A stretch of 64,000 bases of DNA from Turritopsis dohrnii (GCA_027922465.2 BQMF02000421.1:1-64000); one strand, 5' to 3'; positions 7,217-19,722 are shown, numbered from the stretch's first letter. The notes: generated by a model from the sequence alone, not told the origin. Numbers and translations are program-made.

Positions 7217-7330
7217 GATATGTTTGACGTTATCTTGGACGAAAATATCCTTGAGGATGCTTGTGAACATCTAGGCGAGTGTTTAGATGCGTACTGGAGG
7301 GCGGCTGTTCCACCACAATTACATAAATAG
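7217..7330 (+). CDS. Terminal exon of a voltage-gated calcium channel beta subunit
   Basis: After an 89-base intron (7128-7216, GT...TTTCGTAG) this exon encodes 37 residues, including [18 protein letters not shown] and AYWRAAVPP. These are highly conserved at the end of the guanylate kinase-like domain of Cav-beta. It ends at TAG 7328-7330, four codons after VPP. Vertebrate subunits continue with a long variable tail at this point, so a very short C-terminus is either normal here or one of several alternative ends. The codon sequence and splice sites look intact, which argues for a working host gene on the plus strand. Confidence 0.85.
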   Translation, partial: DMFDVILDENILEDACEHLGECLDAYWRAAVPPQLHK

Positions 7331-7632
7331 AGACAATGCGTATATGATTCATCATCTTATCAAGCTTTACTTAACTATTATGGACTGGACCTTTCAGTTA
7401 GATGCCAAAACGTAATTTACGAACTTCACAAGAATAGTTAATTATGACGTAATGATTATCACAAAACAGCAGTGGAGTGCAGTTTTATTGATGATCACCA
7501 ACATAGTGGTATCTTTCCAAGCACTATTTAAAGGTGTTATGCGCATGTGCGGATTTATATGTTATATATTCAAGTTGTGAGTTGACCATATCTAAAAATG
7601 ATTTATGAAATTGCTGTATATATTTTTCTTAG

Positions 7633-7791
7633 GAAAAAGAAATGATGTGTGTTGTTGAATTTGAGGATTCACTGCGCATGCCCCTGCTCAATGAGACTGA
7701 TAAGCAAGCTCTAGATCAACTGTGTCTTTATCGGGAAGATAAACTTCAGATTTTTCAAGGAGTGAAATTTTACCCTTTTCCACAATTGTGA
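7633..7791 (+). CDS. Possible additional exon of unknown product
   Basis: After TTTTTCTTAG an open frame of 52 codons runs to a TGA. It has a protein-like composition: acidic VEFEDS, then MPLLNETDKQALDQL. Base composition is less AT-rich than the flanks. I do not recognise the product. It could be an alternative last exon of the calcium channel gene or the last exon of another gene. A spurious frame cannot be excluded. Confidence 0.3.
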   Translation, partial: EKEMMCVVEFEDSLRMPLLNETDKQALDQLCLYREDKLQIFQGVKFYPFPQL

Positions 7792-8697
7792 GGAATGAAT
7801 TGTCTTAAAATATACTTCCATTAGATTGTTTTTCTTAGATAACATAAATAACATAATCGTCAAAAAATTACCTCACTTAAGTCACTTGTACAAAGTGATT
7901 AGTATCAATCGAAAGAAGAATGCAATCGGAACAGAAAATACAAGACCACTAATATAATGAAAATTTGTCGTTTCTTAGCAACACATAATTGAAATTATTA
8001 GAAAATGCAGACCAAATGATCTACTGACCAGACGATAAACCTTTTATTTGTTGAGATGTTAGCTTTGTGTAAAATGTGTGAAATTTTGCACCTCATTAGG
8101 ATTTTACAAAGTCTTCCTATAGTCGAATTTTGCGATCTTGAACTCTCAATGGAGCGGATAAAAAGTTCGGGATTTATAGCGGTCTGTAAATGCTGTCAAT
8201 GGAATCAACGTATTTGTTTTAGAAATCGCGAAGTTCGAGGTAGAGCATGTTCGAGATAACAAGAATCAACTGTATAACATTAATAATACTCTTAAACATT
8301 GGTCAAGATGGCAGATAAATTGTCAACATAGTGACCGGAAATTTGATCTCGTAATTTGCCAAATCAACACAGTCAAATGTTAATACCAGTGTTTTCTTCA
8401 TCGTTTACTTTTACAGCTGCATTTCTATATAGAACAAGAGCCAGATGGCGCAAAACGGCAGCAATTGTACTTAAAAAGTTATGAAAAGTTACTACAAAGC
8501 TCTTTTAGGCTTGTTTTTTCTTTATATCTCACTGATGGTAAACAGGCATAAACCATAAATATAGTAAAATGATTAGTTAGTATAAATAGGGCCTAATCAT
8601 AAAGCACTAGAAATTAATTTATTAAAAAGACAAAAGAATTATACATGCGTGAGCCATACATTTTTTTTATAAGACCATATTTTTTTTAAGACCATAA
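7792..8697. other. AT-rich non-coding stretch
   Basis: No supported gene or recognisable repeat boundary; several short poly-T and poly-A runs. Confidence 0.5.
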
Positions 8698-8902
8698 TAT
8701 AGTGTGTCCACCAGAAAGTGGGCACTTAACTTTCAATAAGAATATCTTTTGTTTTTCATGCTTGTTTATTATCGATTTTACCATGAAACCATGACGTTAA
8801 ATCAATAATGATCAATTAACGCTTGCTTGAATAGGTGTTAACGACTTGAGTAGCATAGGAAATCATAAAAAGCTAAAATATTGTAATAAAGCTGCGTTTA
8901 TA

Positions 8903-9524
8903 CAGTGTGTTTCGTAATGTTGGAAATGGAAATTTTAAAGTTGTTTTTTTAAATGAATATACCGAATTTCAAAATAATTTTTACATCAATGGAAAGCCAT
9001 TTTCAAGCTCTTTTGGCTAGTATATTTTTGTGAAAAATGAAAAAGTGGGTTTTGAAAAAATAAGGAAAATGTCTTGGAAAAATGTAATTAAATCTTTAAT
9101 GGTCGATTAAGATGTGAATGAAAAGAAAAGATCTTTTGAAACAATGACAGCAATTTGGAAAACAATAAACAAATTTAAGCTGTGTGTTCACAAAATACGT
9201 TTAACTTTATGTTTTTAAATATCAATTTGCGAGTCTCAGCGCAAAGATAAAATTAATAAAAATTTGTATGGATTTAGCGCTTTGAAACAATAAGCACGAT
9301 GTAACTAAACTACGTGTTAATTGACCATTAAAAATTTAATTACATTTTTCCAAGACATTTTCCTTATTTATACAAAAACCACTTTTTCATTTTTCACAAA
9401 AACATACTAGCGGAAAGAGCTTGAAAATGGCTTTCCATTGATGTAAAAATTATTTTGAAATTCGGTATATTCATTTAAAAAAACAGCTTTAAAATTTCCA
9501 TTTCCAACATTACGAAACACACTG
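8903..9524. repeat. Foldback MITE with arms of about 200 bp
   Basis: It starts CAGTGTGTTTCGTAATG and ends with its reverse complement. The arms can be followed inward through the AAATTCGGTATATTC and CATTTTCCTTATT regions on both sides. TA precedes the left end; the right flank reads CA. It lies within the mariner-like element. Confidence 0.8.
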
Positions 9525-9797
9525 CACAAGGAAAACTTTACGTTTTACAATATTGAAGCATGAAATTTTCACTTCTAAAACTCTTTTACAAAAATTTAAA
9601 AACTTTGAATCGTGCTTTTTTTTGATGGTGGATTTCTACCCAGAAACTGTTGCCTAGAAGCCTGATTTAACAGCTACATAACTTTTTGTCTCATGAAACT
9701 TTCTTCTTATGATTGAATGAATTTCATAAAAAGTTTGTTTTCTCGCTTATAAAGATTTTGGCAAGTTGGGAATATGAAATTATTAAATCATAATAAA

Positions 9798-11766
9798 CAA
9801 GATTCGCAAAAATGCGACTATATATTTCCCCTAAGTTACGAAAATTTTGTCAATTATTGTACGCATTGATAACCATAAGAAAAATGTATCATTAAATAAT
9901 TACAATGATATTACTCATAAGCCTGAATCTCAGATAAAAATGTCCACAGCGTGGAATTGAATCTAATACCAGAAAAGACCTTATTTTGAACTAATTCTGA
10001 AATGAAGATGTTCTTACAATTTTTGCGGAGAAGTTAAAAAGTGACTGTGAAGTTACTATGGGCACAGGTAAAAACTATGACTGAAATTACATTGTGTAAA
10101 GCAATTCTGTCATAATGAATCTTTATTCTTGCTGACTTTTGACAAGTTCCTTATCCTTTATGCCATAAAATCAAAGAAAACAATGTAATTCAAAATAACA
10201 ATTGCTTTTTGTAATTCGGATAAAACTTAAACATACAATCCAATTTGTATACAGGTTTACAAAAGAAGAAAAGAAAACCTAATGCCAATACTACTAATAT
10301 ATAATATTAAAAATACTTTGAGATAGACATATAAACAAATAACTATCAAAGGCAATCAGAACCCAATCTCTGCTAACAAAATATTACGTGTAAAGAAGGA
10401 AGAGTATTTTCAAAAAAAAGAAGGGCTTAAAATGACAATTTATAAAATTAAATTCAAGTATATACACCCCTCCTTTATAAGAACTAGTAAAATCTGACCT
10501 GAGGCTGGCTGTTCTTATTTTTGAGGCTTTTCCAGCCTGAATATGAAAATAATAAACTTCGAAACTATTTACGACTGCTCGAGAAAAAATTCACATCCTG
10601 AACAGTTCTTATTTTACACAAAAATTCAGGCTCAGGCTGTTCTTGACTTTTGGAACAGTGACTTGAGTCACAGGTTGTTCTTAATGTTGTTCTTATTTTT
10701 GGCTAAATCTGAGGCTTGTGTTCTTATAAAACTGTTCTTACAAAACAAAGCATATATATATTCAGAATAAACATGTCTTTTTCAAAAAAATATGTTCACA
10801 CATTATTTATTAGGTGATAAAGAGATCTTTAGTTTAAATCCCAAATGAAAAAAACAGATTTCGGTTGTGAAAATATAAATTTGTATATAAGAAATAATAT
10901 ATACTACATAGCTGAAAAGCAGAAGTTTGTATCCTGGCTTGATTTAGTTTACAGACTGTTATTTATTAGAATGCGTTTTGATTTACATTTGTTGTTCATA
11001 AGGTGTAATATCAAAACAGGCTTTCATTCAATATCAAAACAGTATATATACGTGATCATGATGGAATTCATTCATAGCAAACTGTTCACTGTTTCTGTTG
11101 TTAGGTTGAACGACTAGGAAACACACTTGTTTTTTCTAAAGTATTATACGTAATTGGTTTTCTAAACTTCTTTTGGCATATACAACATCACGTTTCCACA
11201 TGCAGTTTTTGATTTGGTGTTGTTCTCCACTCAGAGAAGAAAGGGTTTCCTTCTTTATCATGATGATTGTGTTTTCATAAAAATAAATCTTCAGCCTGGC
11301 TTTTTAATAATGAATTTTCGCCTTTGCACTGAAATCGCAGCTTCAATGCTTTCCAAGCATTTAATTACCAATCATTGTATAGGTATATATAGATACATTG
11401 TTATCAGCAAAACCAAACAAAACATCCATGACATTGATATCATGTTTTTTCTCTGTTTTCACATGTCCATTCATAATTTTTTTACACAACTTTTTAGCAC
11501 AACACTTAAACAATTTATTTCCATCATTTAACGTTTTGAATCATCTCAAAAAAGCTAGCAGAAAGCAAAAATCTTCCACTGTCTAACTGCACTGACTAAA
11601 AAAAGATGGCGTACAACATTACTGAAAACTAGCCTCTATTCTTATCTACCTTGGCTAGGCCAGAATTCAATACTGAACTGCGGCTATAAAAGTGAACTCA
11701 GGAGAAGAAGAAGAAGGAAAAAGCCGATTTTAACATATATTTCGCCCTACGGGGAAATATATAAAA
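9798..11766 (-). mobile_element. Helentron-like repeat, family B, copy 1
   Basis: Read on the minus strand, it starts near 11766 with TATATTTCCCCGTAGGG and ends near 9798. The 3' end has GGGGAAATATAT (an exact inverted copy of the 12 bases near the start), then a CGCA/TGCG hairpin, then ATCTTG. It has no intact frame. Several copies of TGTTCTTATTTTTG lie at 10509-10740. Copy 2 is at 40020-42303 in the opposite orientation. Confidence 0.65.
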
Positions 11767-12101
11767 ATTTAAGGAAAGTTTACACAATGAAAAAAAGTTT
11801 GTGTCTTTTTAAAAACTTTCGTGATAAAATTAGCACAACACCACCAACAGCAGTTGTTTCAAGGAAACAGAAGGTTAATTGCTCGTAGTCTGTTTTATTG
11901 ATCATTACAAAATTAACAACCGTATCGAAACAAAAAATACTTAATATTCTTTAAAATAAAAATTTTTATAAATAACAACTTATATTTTTGGAAAACTCAA
12001 AAAACCTCTTTCCAATGGTATAAAAACCGCATTGTATTGCTGAAAATTCGAAAAGTTATTTGTGCTTTAAACAAGGTGCCCACTTTCTGGTGGACACACT
12101 G

Positions 12102-12850
12102 TATATGTAGAAAAAAGCCACGCGTATTGAAAAAAATATAGGTATGTTTTTAAAATTATAATTTCATGAAACAAAAAATGAATTCAAACAAAATAACTGC
12201 CTTTTTAAACTAGATCTCTGAAAGTCTACACAAACACAATGTAGTAGCTAACAAACGAGCTAATGAGACGTTTCGAACTGATAGGCTTTACTAACAAGAA
12301 AAACAATATAACCAAATTTGAAGTATCGATGTATTTTCAGCAAGCATAAGTAACTAAAACTTCCATTTTTATGCAGACCTATTTGATTAATATTCATTCT
12401 TTCATGAATTATTTCATATAATATCAAAGAAAACGTCTTTTTAAATGTTTGATATGTAAAACCTTTCGAAGGCTGCGTTCCTTCATTAGAATTTGGATTA
12501 CGTTATTAGCGGAGTCTCGCGGACTCTAAATCGCAGACTAATTGCCATTTCGGCCGGAGTAGGAGGAGGAGGAGTAGTAGGAGTGAGTAGGAGTCCACGG
12601 GTGTTTTAATACGGTATTCGCTTGCGCTGCTACCGTAACAAGGTAGATTTGAACCTTTGAACACAGGTCTTCAGTGACGTAGTTGCAGCAGTTTTGCCAG
12701 TGGGTCAGTTTATAGCATAAGTGGAAGATTTATATCTCTGCTAACTGTTTAAGACGATTCAAGATGGAAACAAATGATTTTAGTCGGTGTAAGATGTAAG
12801 AGATACTTAAAAATAGCTTCGTTTAAGAAAATAAATTAATTGAATGTTCA
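12102..12850. other. Non-coding stretch with a GGA-rich run
   Basis: No gene seen. A purine-rich run of AGGAGG and AGTAGG units lies at about 12558-12597. Confidence 0.5.
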
Positions 12851-12854
12851 TGTT

Positions 12855-14526
12855 TTTAGATTTCTGCGAAAGCAAGAAAGCTATTACAACCGGCTTTGGT
12901 TTTTTTTCATACTGTCCAAACCTAGCGGTTTTTTGAAAACTCATGCGTGCGTTTACATGAAACCAAAACGCCGTGCAATGTCACCAGCGAAGAAACCCTT
13001 CTAGATTTACAAGTTTCTTCGGTCAATATTAAATATATTTTTAATAGCATATACATATTTTAAGATGAAAAAAAATCTATAGAAGAAACTTTGAATTATC
13101 TTGAACTGTGACTATTCTTTTCTAAAGAAGATTTCAATGTTTTGTCAACAGAAGAGTCAAAAGGTATATATTTGTTTGTTTTTAATGAAAACACAAAACA
13201 TCTTCGTTTGTTTCATGTATGGGCTGTTATTCTTTTTAATCTGTGGATACTGAAGCTCAGCTTAGAGTGCTCCTCAGCTCCAACATCAAAAAATGTGTGT
13301 CTACTAATGTTTTAATGTAATGTTTTAATGTTTGATGATAATATTTTAATGTGTTAATGTTTGATCTGTTTTTAAGTTTATATATATTGTCAATGTCCTT
13401 TATTACAAACTGCTTTCCTAATTACTATAGCAAATTGAAACATCTTCCAATTGCCTGTAAACTCAATACACAGCAAATCATGTAACAATCCAAAATTTTC
13501 CTTTCAGAGTGTTATATAAATATATGTGTGTGGTGATTTAGATAAGTTTAGAGCATAGGTGTTTGTAACATTGGGAATTACGTTTGTAATTAAGAAGATT
13601 GATAGTACATATCAAATATTTAAAGTTTATGATTTACGTACGTAATCACTGTGTGAGATCTGATAATCATAAGCTGATTCTGTACTCCCAAAAGAAGGGA
13701 TGTTTTATGTCATTCAGATGTAATTAAGTTTATCGGTGGTGTATATGTATATGCAATGAAGTTTTGCAAAGTGTTGACTACAGTTCTGCAATGCCTCTAG
13801 GTGCATATGTAATCAGAATTAAGAAGATTGATAATACATATCAAATGTTTAAAGTTTATGATTTATGTACATAATCACTGTGTGACACCTGAAAAGATCA
13901 ATATAAACATAAAGCTGATTTTGTACTCCCACAAGAAGGGATGTTTTATGTCATTCAGATGTAATTAAGTTTGTCGGTGGTGTATACGTGTATGCAATGA
14001 AGTTTCGCATAGTGTCAATTACAGTTTTGCAATGCTTCTGGGTGCATATGTAATCAGAAATGTAATGTTATGTTGTTAAAATCATTCAACTTTTCTTAAA
14101 TTTCCTAAAGATTTTTTTTTAACTAATCATGAATTTCAACTTAAATGAAGAATGTAAGTGCATGCCATATTGTTAATCAAACTAAAGCATAAATTTCTGG
14201 TTTGAGTTAGCTTTATATGTATCTATATGTTGATTTTAGTCTATATGAATGTATTTTGCATGATGATCAAAATTTATATGTTCTTGGAAAAATGTTGAGT
14301 TTATGGGTTATGAGCATACTCATTAAAATATCTGAAAGGATCCATAGTTTATATTATTTTGTATCAACAAACATGTCATTCAGTTTATTGTTTCAGATTG
14401 TGTGAATTTTTCAAAATTGATTCAAAATCAGTCAACTTTCAGGAATGCTATTAAAGTATTTCATTTGTCAAATTTTCATTTTTCAACTGATTTTGCAGAA
14501 ATCTTTCTGCCCGTAAGGGCATCTTG
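12855..14526 (+). mobile_element. Helentron-like repeat, family A, complete copy
   Basis: The 5' end is TTTTTAGATTTCTGCGAAAG. The 3' end has TTTTGCAGAAATCT (the inverted copy of the 5' motif, 13 of 14 bases), then TTTCTGCCCGTAAGGGC and ATCTTG. The GCCC/GGGC pair forms a short hairpin just before the end. It has no protein-coding frame. The body is closely repeated at 19723-21258. Confidence 0.7.
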
Positions 14527-15250
14527 TTATTATTAGTTCGGTGTTGCTACTACTTTTTGAATGTGTGAAAAACCGAAAAGTTTTATGTTTTGCATGATAT
14601 CCTTTCCCAGATTTCAATGTTCCAATGAAAAGTCTCCAATGTAAAAGTAATCCCAAAGAAAAAACAGTTTTGATGTGCAAAATCTTCTCCATTCCACTTA
14701 TTTTATGACTGAATCAAGAGCAAAGACATGTGGATCATAAACTTGCAAATCCTTAAAAACTAGCAAGTACACGACAACGATATCGATAAGACTCGTTTAG
14801 TAATAACGCTTCGTTTCTGCCTGTTTTGGTTTTTCAAGTTTATTGGAGATTCACGTTTCAGGTCTTTCACAGACTCTGAATGCCTAGGCACAAGATGTTT
14901 GTTAAACAGGTTCAAAATTAATTCATTTTATAACTTATTTTAAGAAAACTGATGCGCCAACCAGTAACATTTGAAATCGATTCGTATAAAATCAGTGAAT
15001 CTGACAACGTTATCTTATTATGCTCAAATATTGACAAAAATCTGAACTTTAAGAACCATGTATCTGGTCTAATGCTAATTACACATCATGTATGACGTAG
15101 ACTGGTTATTTCAGCTGCGCGTTTGTTGAGTATGTTGAAACACATTAATACTTGATAGATGCATTTGGACGCTTATTATAAGTTTCCTTTTTTGTTTGGT
15201 GTCTCTCTCGTTCGTTGGATCTTCCACAAGAATACGTTCTAGAATACGTT
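14527..15250. other. Non-coding stretch between Helentron-like copies
   Basis: No supported gene. One short minus-strand frame here lacks any recognisable feature. Confidence 0.5.
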
Positions 15251-15587
15251 TTTAGATTTCTGCGAAAGCAAGAAAGCTATTACAACCGGCTTTCGTTTTT
15301 TTCTTACTGTCCAAACCTAGCGGTTTTTTGAAATTTCGTGCGTGCATTTACATGAAACCAAAGCACCGTCCATTGCATGTCAGCGAAAGATTTACAAAAG
15401 TTTCTTTGATCAATATTAAATGGATTTTAAAGAAGATGTACATATTTTAAGATGAAAACAGAAAATATATAAAAGAAGCTTATAATTATCTTGGACTGTG
15501 ATCATTCTTTTTCAACTTAAAAGAAGTTCTCAACGGATTGCAAACAGAAGAGTCAAAAGAGGTATATATATTTATATCTTCACTGAC

Positions 15588-15656
15588 ATCCGTGGCACAG
15601 TCGGTTAGTACAGTAACTACTAACCCGATGGTCGGTGGTTCGACTCCGCGTTGATC
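15588..15656 (+). repeat. tRNA-like (SINE head) segment
   Basis: It has an A-box-like GTGGCACAGTCGGTTAG, a strong 8-bp hairpin GGTTAGTA/TACTAACC around a CAGTAAC loop, and a B box GGTTCGACTCC. The acceptor stem does not pair, so this is a SINE head or tRNA pseudogene, most like a tRNA-Tyr (GTA). Confidence 0.5.
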
Positions 15657-15792
15657 AAATTTTTAAATGTCATAAAATATTTCGATTTTGGATTTTTGCG
15701 AAAGCAAGAAATACATTACAACCGGCTTTTCACCTCCATTTTTTTCTAACTGTTTAAAGCTAGCAGTTTATACATTACAGAGACATTATGTA

Positions 15793-15860
15793 GTTCTGTG
15801 GCGCAGTTACTTGGCTGCTAACCGAAAAGTCGGTGGTTCGAGCCCACTTTGATCGTGTAA
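15793..15860 (+). repeat. Second tRNA-like (SINE head) segment
   Basis: It has TGTGGCGCAGTTACTTGGC and B box GGTTCGAGCCC with a GTGG/CCAC T stem. No full cloverleaf. It is about 200 bp from a related segment in the same orientation. Confidence 0.45.
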
Positions 15861-16353
15861 CATTTCTTGTCGAATTTCATAATTGCCATAACATTTTTCA
15901 TTTTTCATGCTTCAACAGATTTTGCAGAAATCTTTCTGCCCATACGGGCATCTTGTTTTATTTAAAACGTTTTTCGGAGTAAGCAACCTGGTCTGTTGGC
16001 CATCGATTTACTTGGGACAAATTAGGTTAATGAACCATTGAAGAACTGTACGGTAATGTTCAAAATGAATGTTGCAATCGTGTTTGGGTTCTTTGTTTTT
16101 ATTCCAAACAAGAAGAAAATGATACACTTTAGCCAGCAGATACTAAAACTTTGATCAATTATCTGGAAGGAAATCAAAGAAACAAAAACATCTTTAATCC
16201 GATTCAAACAATTAAATCTTTTTTTATGGTTTTCTAGGAGAGAAAAAACATAATGATATAGAAGTTCTACAAATGGAATGACATTACATCTGGATTTATT
16301 TGTTTCGGTATTTCGTCAATTCCCACTGAATGATCAATAGAGTACTTCAAACG

Positions 16354-17018
16354 CAGTGCCGTAGACACGAAATTTTTTTTAGGGGGGCCCTGATGTTTAG
16401 TATCTAAGGAGGCCCCACCATGGTTGGGGCCGAGGGGCCCGAAAATTTTGGGGATTTTATACCCTCTAGATTAGCTAAAACTGCATTTTTCGAAAGTCAA
16501 TTTTAAACAATTGGATATCCAAAATGACATGAAACTCTAGTATATTTTCAAGTTTCTAAGAGACTACCTTTGTTATAAACTCTGCATATATCCCATTACA
16601 TTTTTGATAAGTACTACGATGGATATTGAAACAAAAATAGTAGCAAATGCTTTATAGCACGAAGTGTCCAAAGATGTTTTTTCTTGTGTCGTATTTGTCG
16701 ATGAACTCATTCGCAACAGCTTTTAAGTCCAGTTTATCAACAGCATCTTTGTGGATGTGAAGAACGAGTAAGTTATCTTTCCTCTTTATTGTTGTTATCA
16801 TTCCTTTGAATCACCATAATGCAACACTTGCTGCATTGATTTATCCTGTTATTTCGTTGTGTCGCGCGTGTCACCTCAAATGTGCAGTAAAAGGGGGAAA
16901 TATTAAGCAAATATAAAGGAAATAAGGAAATGCAGACAACTCGAGAAGAAAACTTTTTCTGATCTAAATCTAAAAAAAACCCATAATTTGAAAAAATACG
17001 TCTACGTCTACGGCACTG
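16354..17018. mobile_element. hAT-like non-autonomous element, 665 bp
   Basis: Inverted ends CAGTGCCGTAGAC and GTCTACGGCACTG are flanked by the 5-bp direct repeat AAACG (16349-16353 and 17019-17023). The subterminal part (CCACCATGGTTGGGGCCGA) recurs in altered form at 31948-31970. No transposase frame. Confidence 0.7.
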
Positions 17019-17161
17019 AAACGTTCATATTTTCTCGAAATAATTAACTATTGTATTTCCTCTAATAAACACCACGACGTTTATTGAAAAATACCAACTT
17101 TTGGATGCAGCGTTTAATAGAAGGTGGCGTTCATTAGAGGTCGGTGTTATCATAAAATGAA

Positions 17162-18585
17162 CAAGATGCCCTGACAGGCATAAGGATTTCTGCGAAACCA
17201 GCTGAAGCATGAAAAATGAAAGACTAGTGACATTCTTCAAATATGAAGATTGAATGACTTCTACAATACAACATCACATTTTTGATCACACTCACTTGGA
17301 GGAATCCATGGAAGCATAACTGATATATATATAGAGAGCAAAAATAGATAAAACAAAAATAGAACTATAATAGTTAATCCCAATAGAAAGTTTGTCAACT
17401 TTTGTTCATTTGCAGGGATGATAGCAATTTACCTTTTAAAAAGTGTAAATAGGACTTAACTAAAAACAACACAAGGTTTTACACATACAAAGAAAATAAA
17501 TACGCGTAAGGTGCGAATCGTAACCATGGATACACATTTTAGATGACAGTTTTTTTTAAAAGAAACAATGTAAGAGCGAAAAGAAAAAAAAAACACAAAC
17601 TTTTTCTAAAAAAAATATTAAGAAACAAAGTAAAAGCGAAAAACTCATCAGAAATACTTGCAAAACTTTATATGAAAAAACACCAAGAAACTTGATTATC
17701 TGAATGACGTACTTTTTTTTTTGTTGGTACGAAATGATATTAAGGATTCAGTGATCAATTCAGGTAAGACAATGAGTATGCATGTAAGTCAATGTAAATG
17801 TTACGAATTTATGAATTCAGTATGTCTTGTCTATCACCCTAATAAAATTCCTAATTCACAAGCACAAAAAGGAAAGCGTAGATTTTAATGATACATAATA
17901 CATCTATATAAGCATACAAAATCAACATACATAACTGAAAATAGAAATTTGTGCTTTAATTTGAGTAACAATATGTCATTGTTATCTTTTTAAATTAGAA
18001 ACATGCATTATTACCTGAATTAAATTTCATGAAAAGATTATAAAAGATTTATTCAGAAACTTAAAAAACATTAAATTTTTAATTACGTATACACGCCAGG
18101 GCATTATAAAAGGATACCTGACACAATATGAAACTTACATTAACTCCTTATAAACTTAATGAACAAAATAACATCAAATTTATATGCTTTCAGATATCAC
18201 ACTGATTACGTATGTACGGTCAATCTTCCTAATTACTAAGACTTCCCAAACACAAAAAGTAAACAAAGATTAGGATTATGAAAGATATGACCTAAACTTA
18301 CCAAAATTAGCAAACATAACTGAAAGCAGAAATTTGAGTTTCAAATTTCAATTTGCTATCGTAAATAGTAAGTCCCAATTCCTAATTCAAAACATTGATA
18401 ATACAGCCAAGAACTATACAAGTAAATAAGCTAAAATAGCTAGAGAAACATCAAACATAAAATGATGCACAGGCAGAGGGTAGACAGGACATTCTTTGTG
18501 TTGTTGAAGCTGAAGAGGAAACTGAGCTGAGCTGTATGTATCCAGAGCTTAAAAAGCACTACAGCCCACACATGAAACAAACGAT
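17162..18585 (-). mobile_element. Helentron-like repeat, family A, 5'-truncated copy
   Basis: The 3' end (minus strand) is at 17162, with GCAGAAATCC and the GCC hairpin in variant form. The far end matches the 5' part of the complete copies (Helentron body around CTGTGGATACTGAAGC), but the 5' motif is lost against the next copy in inverted orientation. It is a subfamily shared with 18588-19722 and 62110-62950. Confidence 0.6.
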
Positions 18586-18587
18586 AT

Positions 18588-19722
18588 TTAGATTTCTGCG
18601 TAAGCAAGAAAGCTATTACAACCGGCTTTCGTTTTTTGGATTTCTGCGAAAGCAAGAAATACATTAAAACCGGCTCTGGGTTTTTTTTTTTTCTGCTGTC
18701 CAAACCTAGCGGTTTTTTGAAATTTCGTGCGTGCGCCTACATGGATTCATTACATCTATGCGTAAAGCCATTTTTTCGTAGCACGAAGTTTCTTCCACGA
18801 GAAACTTCTGGCGACTGGTTGTAATTGCGGATACAGAAATCGAAAACTTTCTTTTCTAACATCGGTATTTGAAACTTCTATCTTTTGGTAAGCTTTCTTC
18901 TTAGTGCTTTTTTATCTTCCCATTTGCTTAATTGTAGGCTTATATCTGGGTACATCGGAGTAAAAGTGAGGTCTGTGTGAGGTTTGTTAGCAAGCCTCTA
19001 GCTGATCCTAGCTGATTCTAGCTGATCCTATCTTACCCTAGCTTCCTAGTCTATCCTAGCTTATCCTAGATAATCCTAGCTGACCAAGCAATACTTTGAG
19101 GCAAAGTTGAGAAATACAAAAATTCATCAGTGGCTCATAGTTAAACTTTTAAAAGGTAAAATTTTTAAATGCTTCGTAGCTAGCTTAGGTAGATACGTAG
19201 TTACTTTAAAACATAGTATTTCCGATAAATTTTTTAATTTGTTTCTTATATTTTTTTCGAAAAAGTTTGTGTTTTTTTTCTTTCGTTCTTATACATAGAT
19301 TCTTTTTTTAAAAAACTGTCATATAAATCGCGTATCCATGGTTACGATTCGCACCTTTCCTTTCTTTGTATGTAATAGCTTATGTTGTTTTTAGTTAAGC
19401 CCTATTCACACTTTTTAAAAGTATTTTTGTCTTATCTATTTTTGATCTACAGTATATAATATGTTTGTTTTCAAGAAAAAAAATACTTTCATTTTGGTAC
19501 TTAAAGTTTCATTCATTAAGCAATCGTCTCTCCACAACCATAAAAGTAGTATAAAATCTTGTTAACGTTTGTGTGTAAAGTGTTCAAAATGCTCAACAGG
19601 AAAGAGGAGCTTTAATATTTTTTTGGATCTATAGTATGTATCATTGATGCTTTCATAGATTTCTAGGGTTTCATGCTTCAGCTGGTTTTGCAGAAATCCT
19701 TATGCCTGCAAGGGCATCTTGT
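18588..19722 (+). mobile_element. Helentron-like repeat, family A, second subfamily
   Basis: It starts with two 5' motifs in a row (18593 and 18639) and ends with GCAGAAATCCTTATGCC, a GCC hairpin and CATCTTG at 19686-19721. It contains the segment ATCCATGGTTACGATTCGC, which is found inverted in the preceding copy. Confidence 0.6.
19000..19086 (+). repeat. Degenerate 10-bp tandem repeat (AGCTGATCCT type)
   Basis: About eight units of AGCTGATCCT, AGCTTATCCT and related forms in a row, inside a Helentron-like copy. Confidence 0.75.

Larger units (their letters stand above)
8700..12101. mobile_element. Mariner-like inverted-repeat element, 3.4 kb, with nested insertions
   Basis: Exact 25-bp inverted repeats beginning AGTGTGTCCACCAGAAAG lie at 8701-8725 and 12076-12100. 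TA flanks both ends (8698-8699 and 12102-12103), as for Tc1/mariner elements. No transposase frame is seen. Most of the inside is a foldback MITE and a Helentron-like repeat, so the original element was about 0.8 kb. Confidence 0.75.
15251..15955 (+). mobile_element. Helentron-like repeat, family A, short composite copy with two tRNA-like inserts
   Basis: The family A 5' end is at 15251 and the family 3' end (GCCCATACGGGC, ATCTTG) at 15944-15955. A second 5' motif at 15690 shows a tandem or nested arrangement. Two tRNA-like segments lie inside. Confidence 0.6.

Noticed and set aside
10543..11586. Several short plus-strand reading frames
   Set aside because: They lie in a Helentron-like repeat and its insertion, are rich in Phe/Ile/Tyr as expected from AT-rich DNA, and are not shared with the other family B copy.
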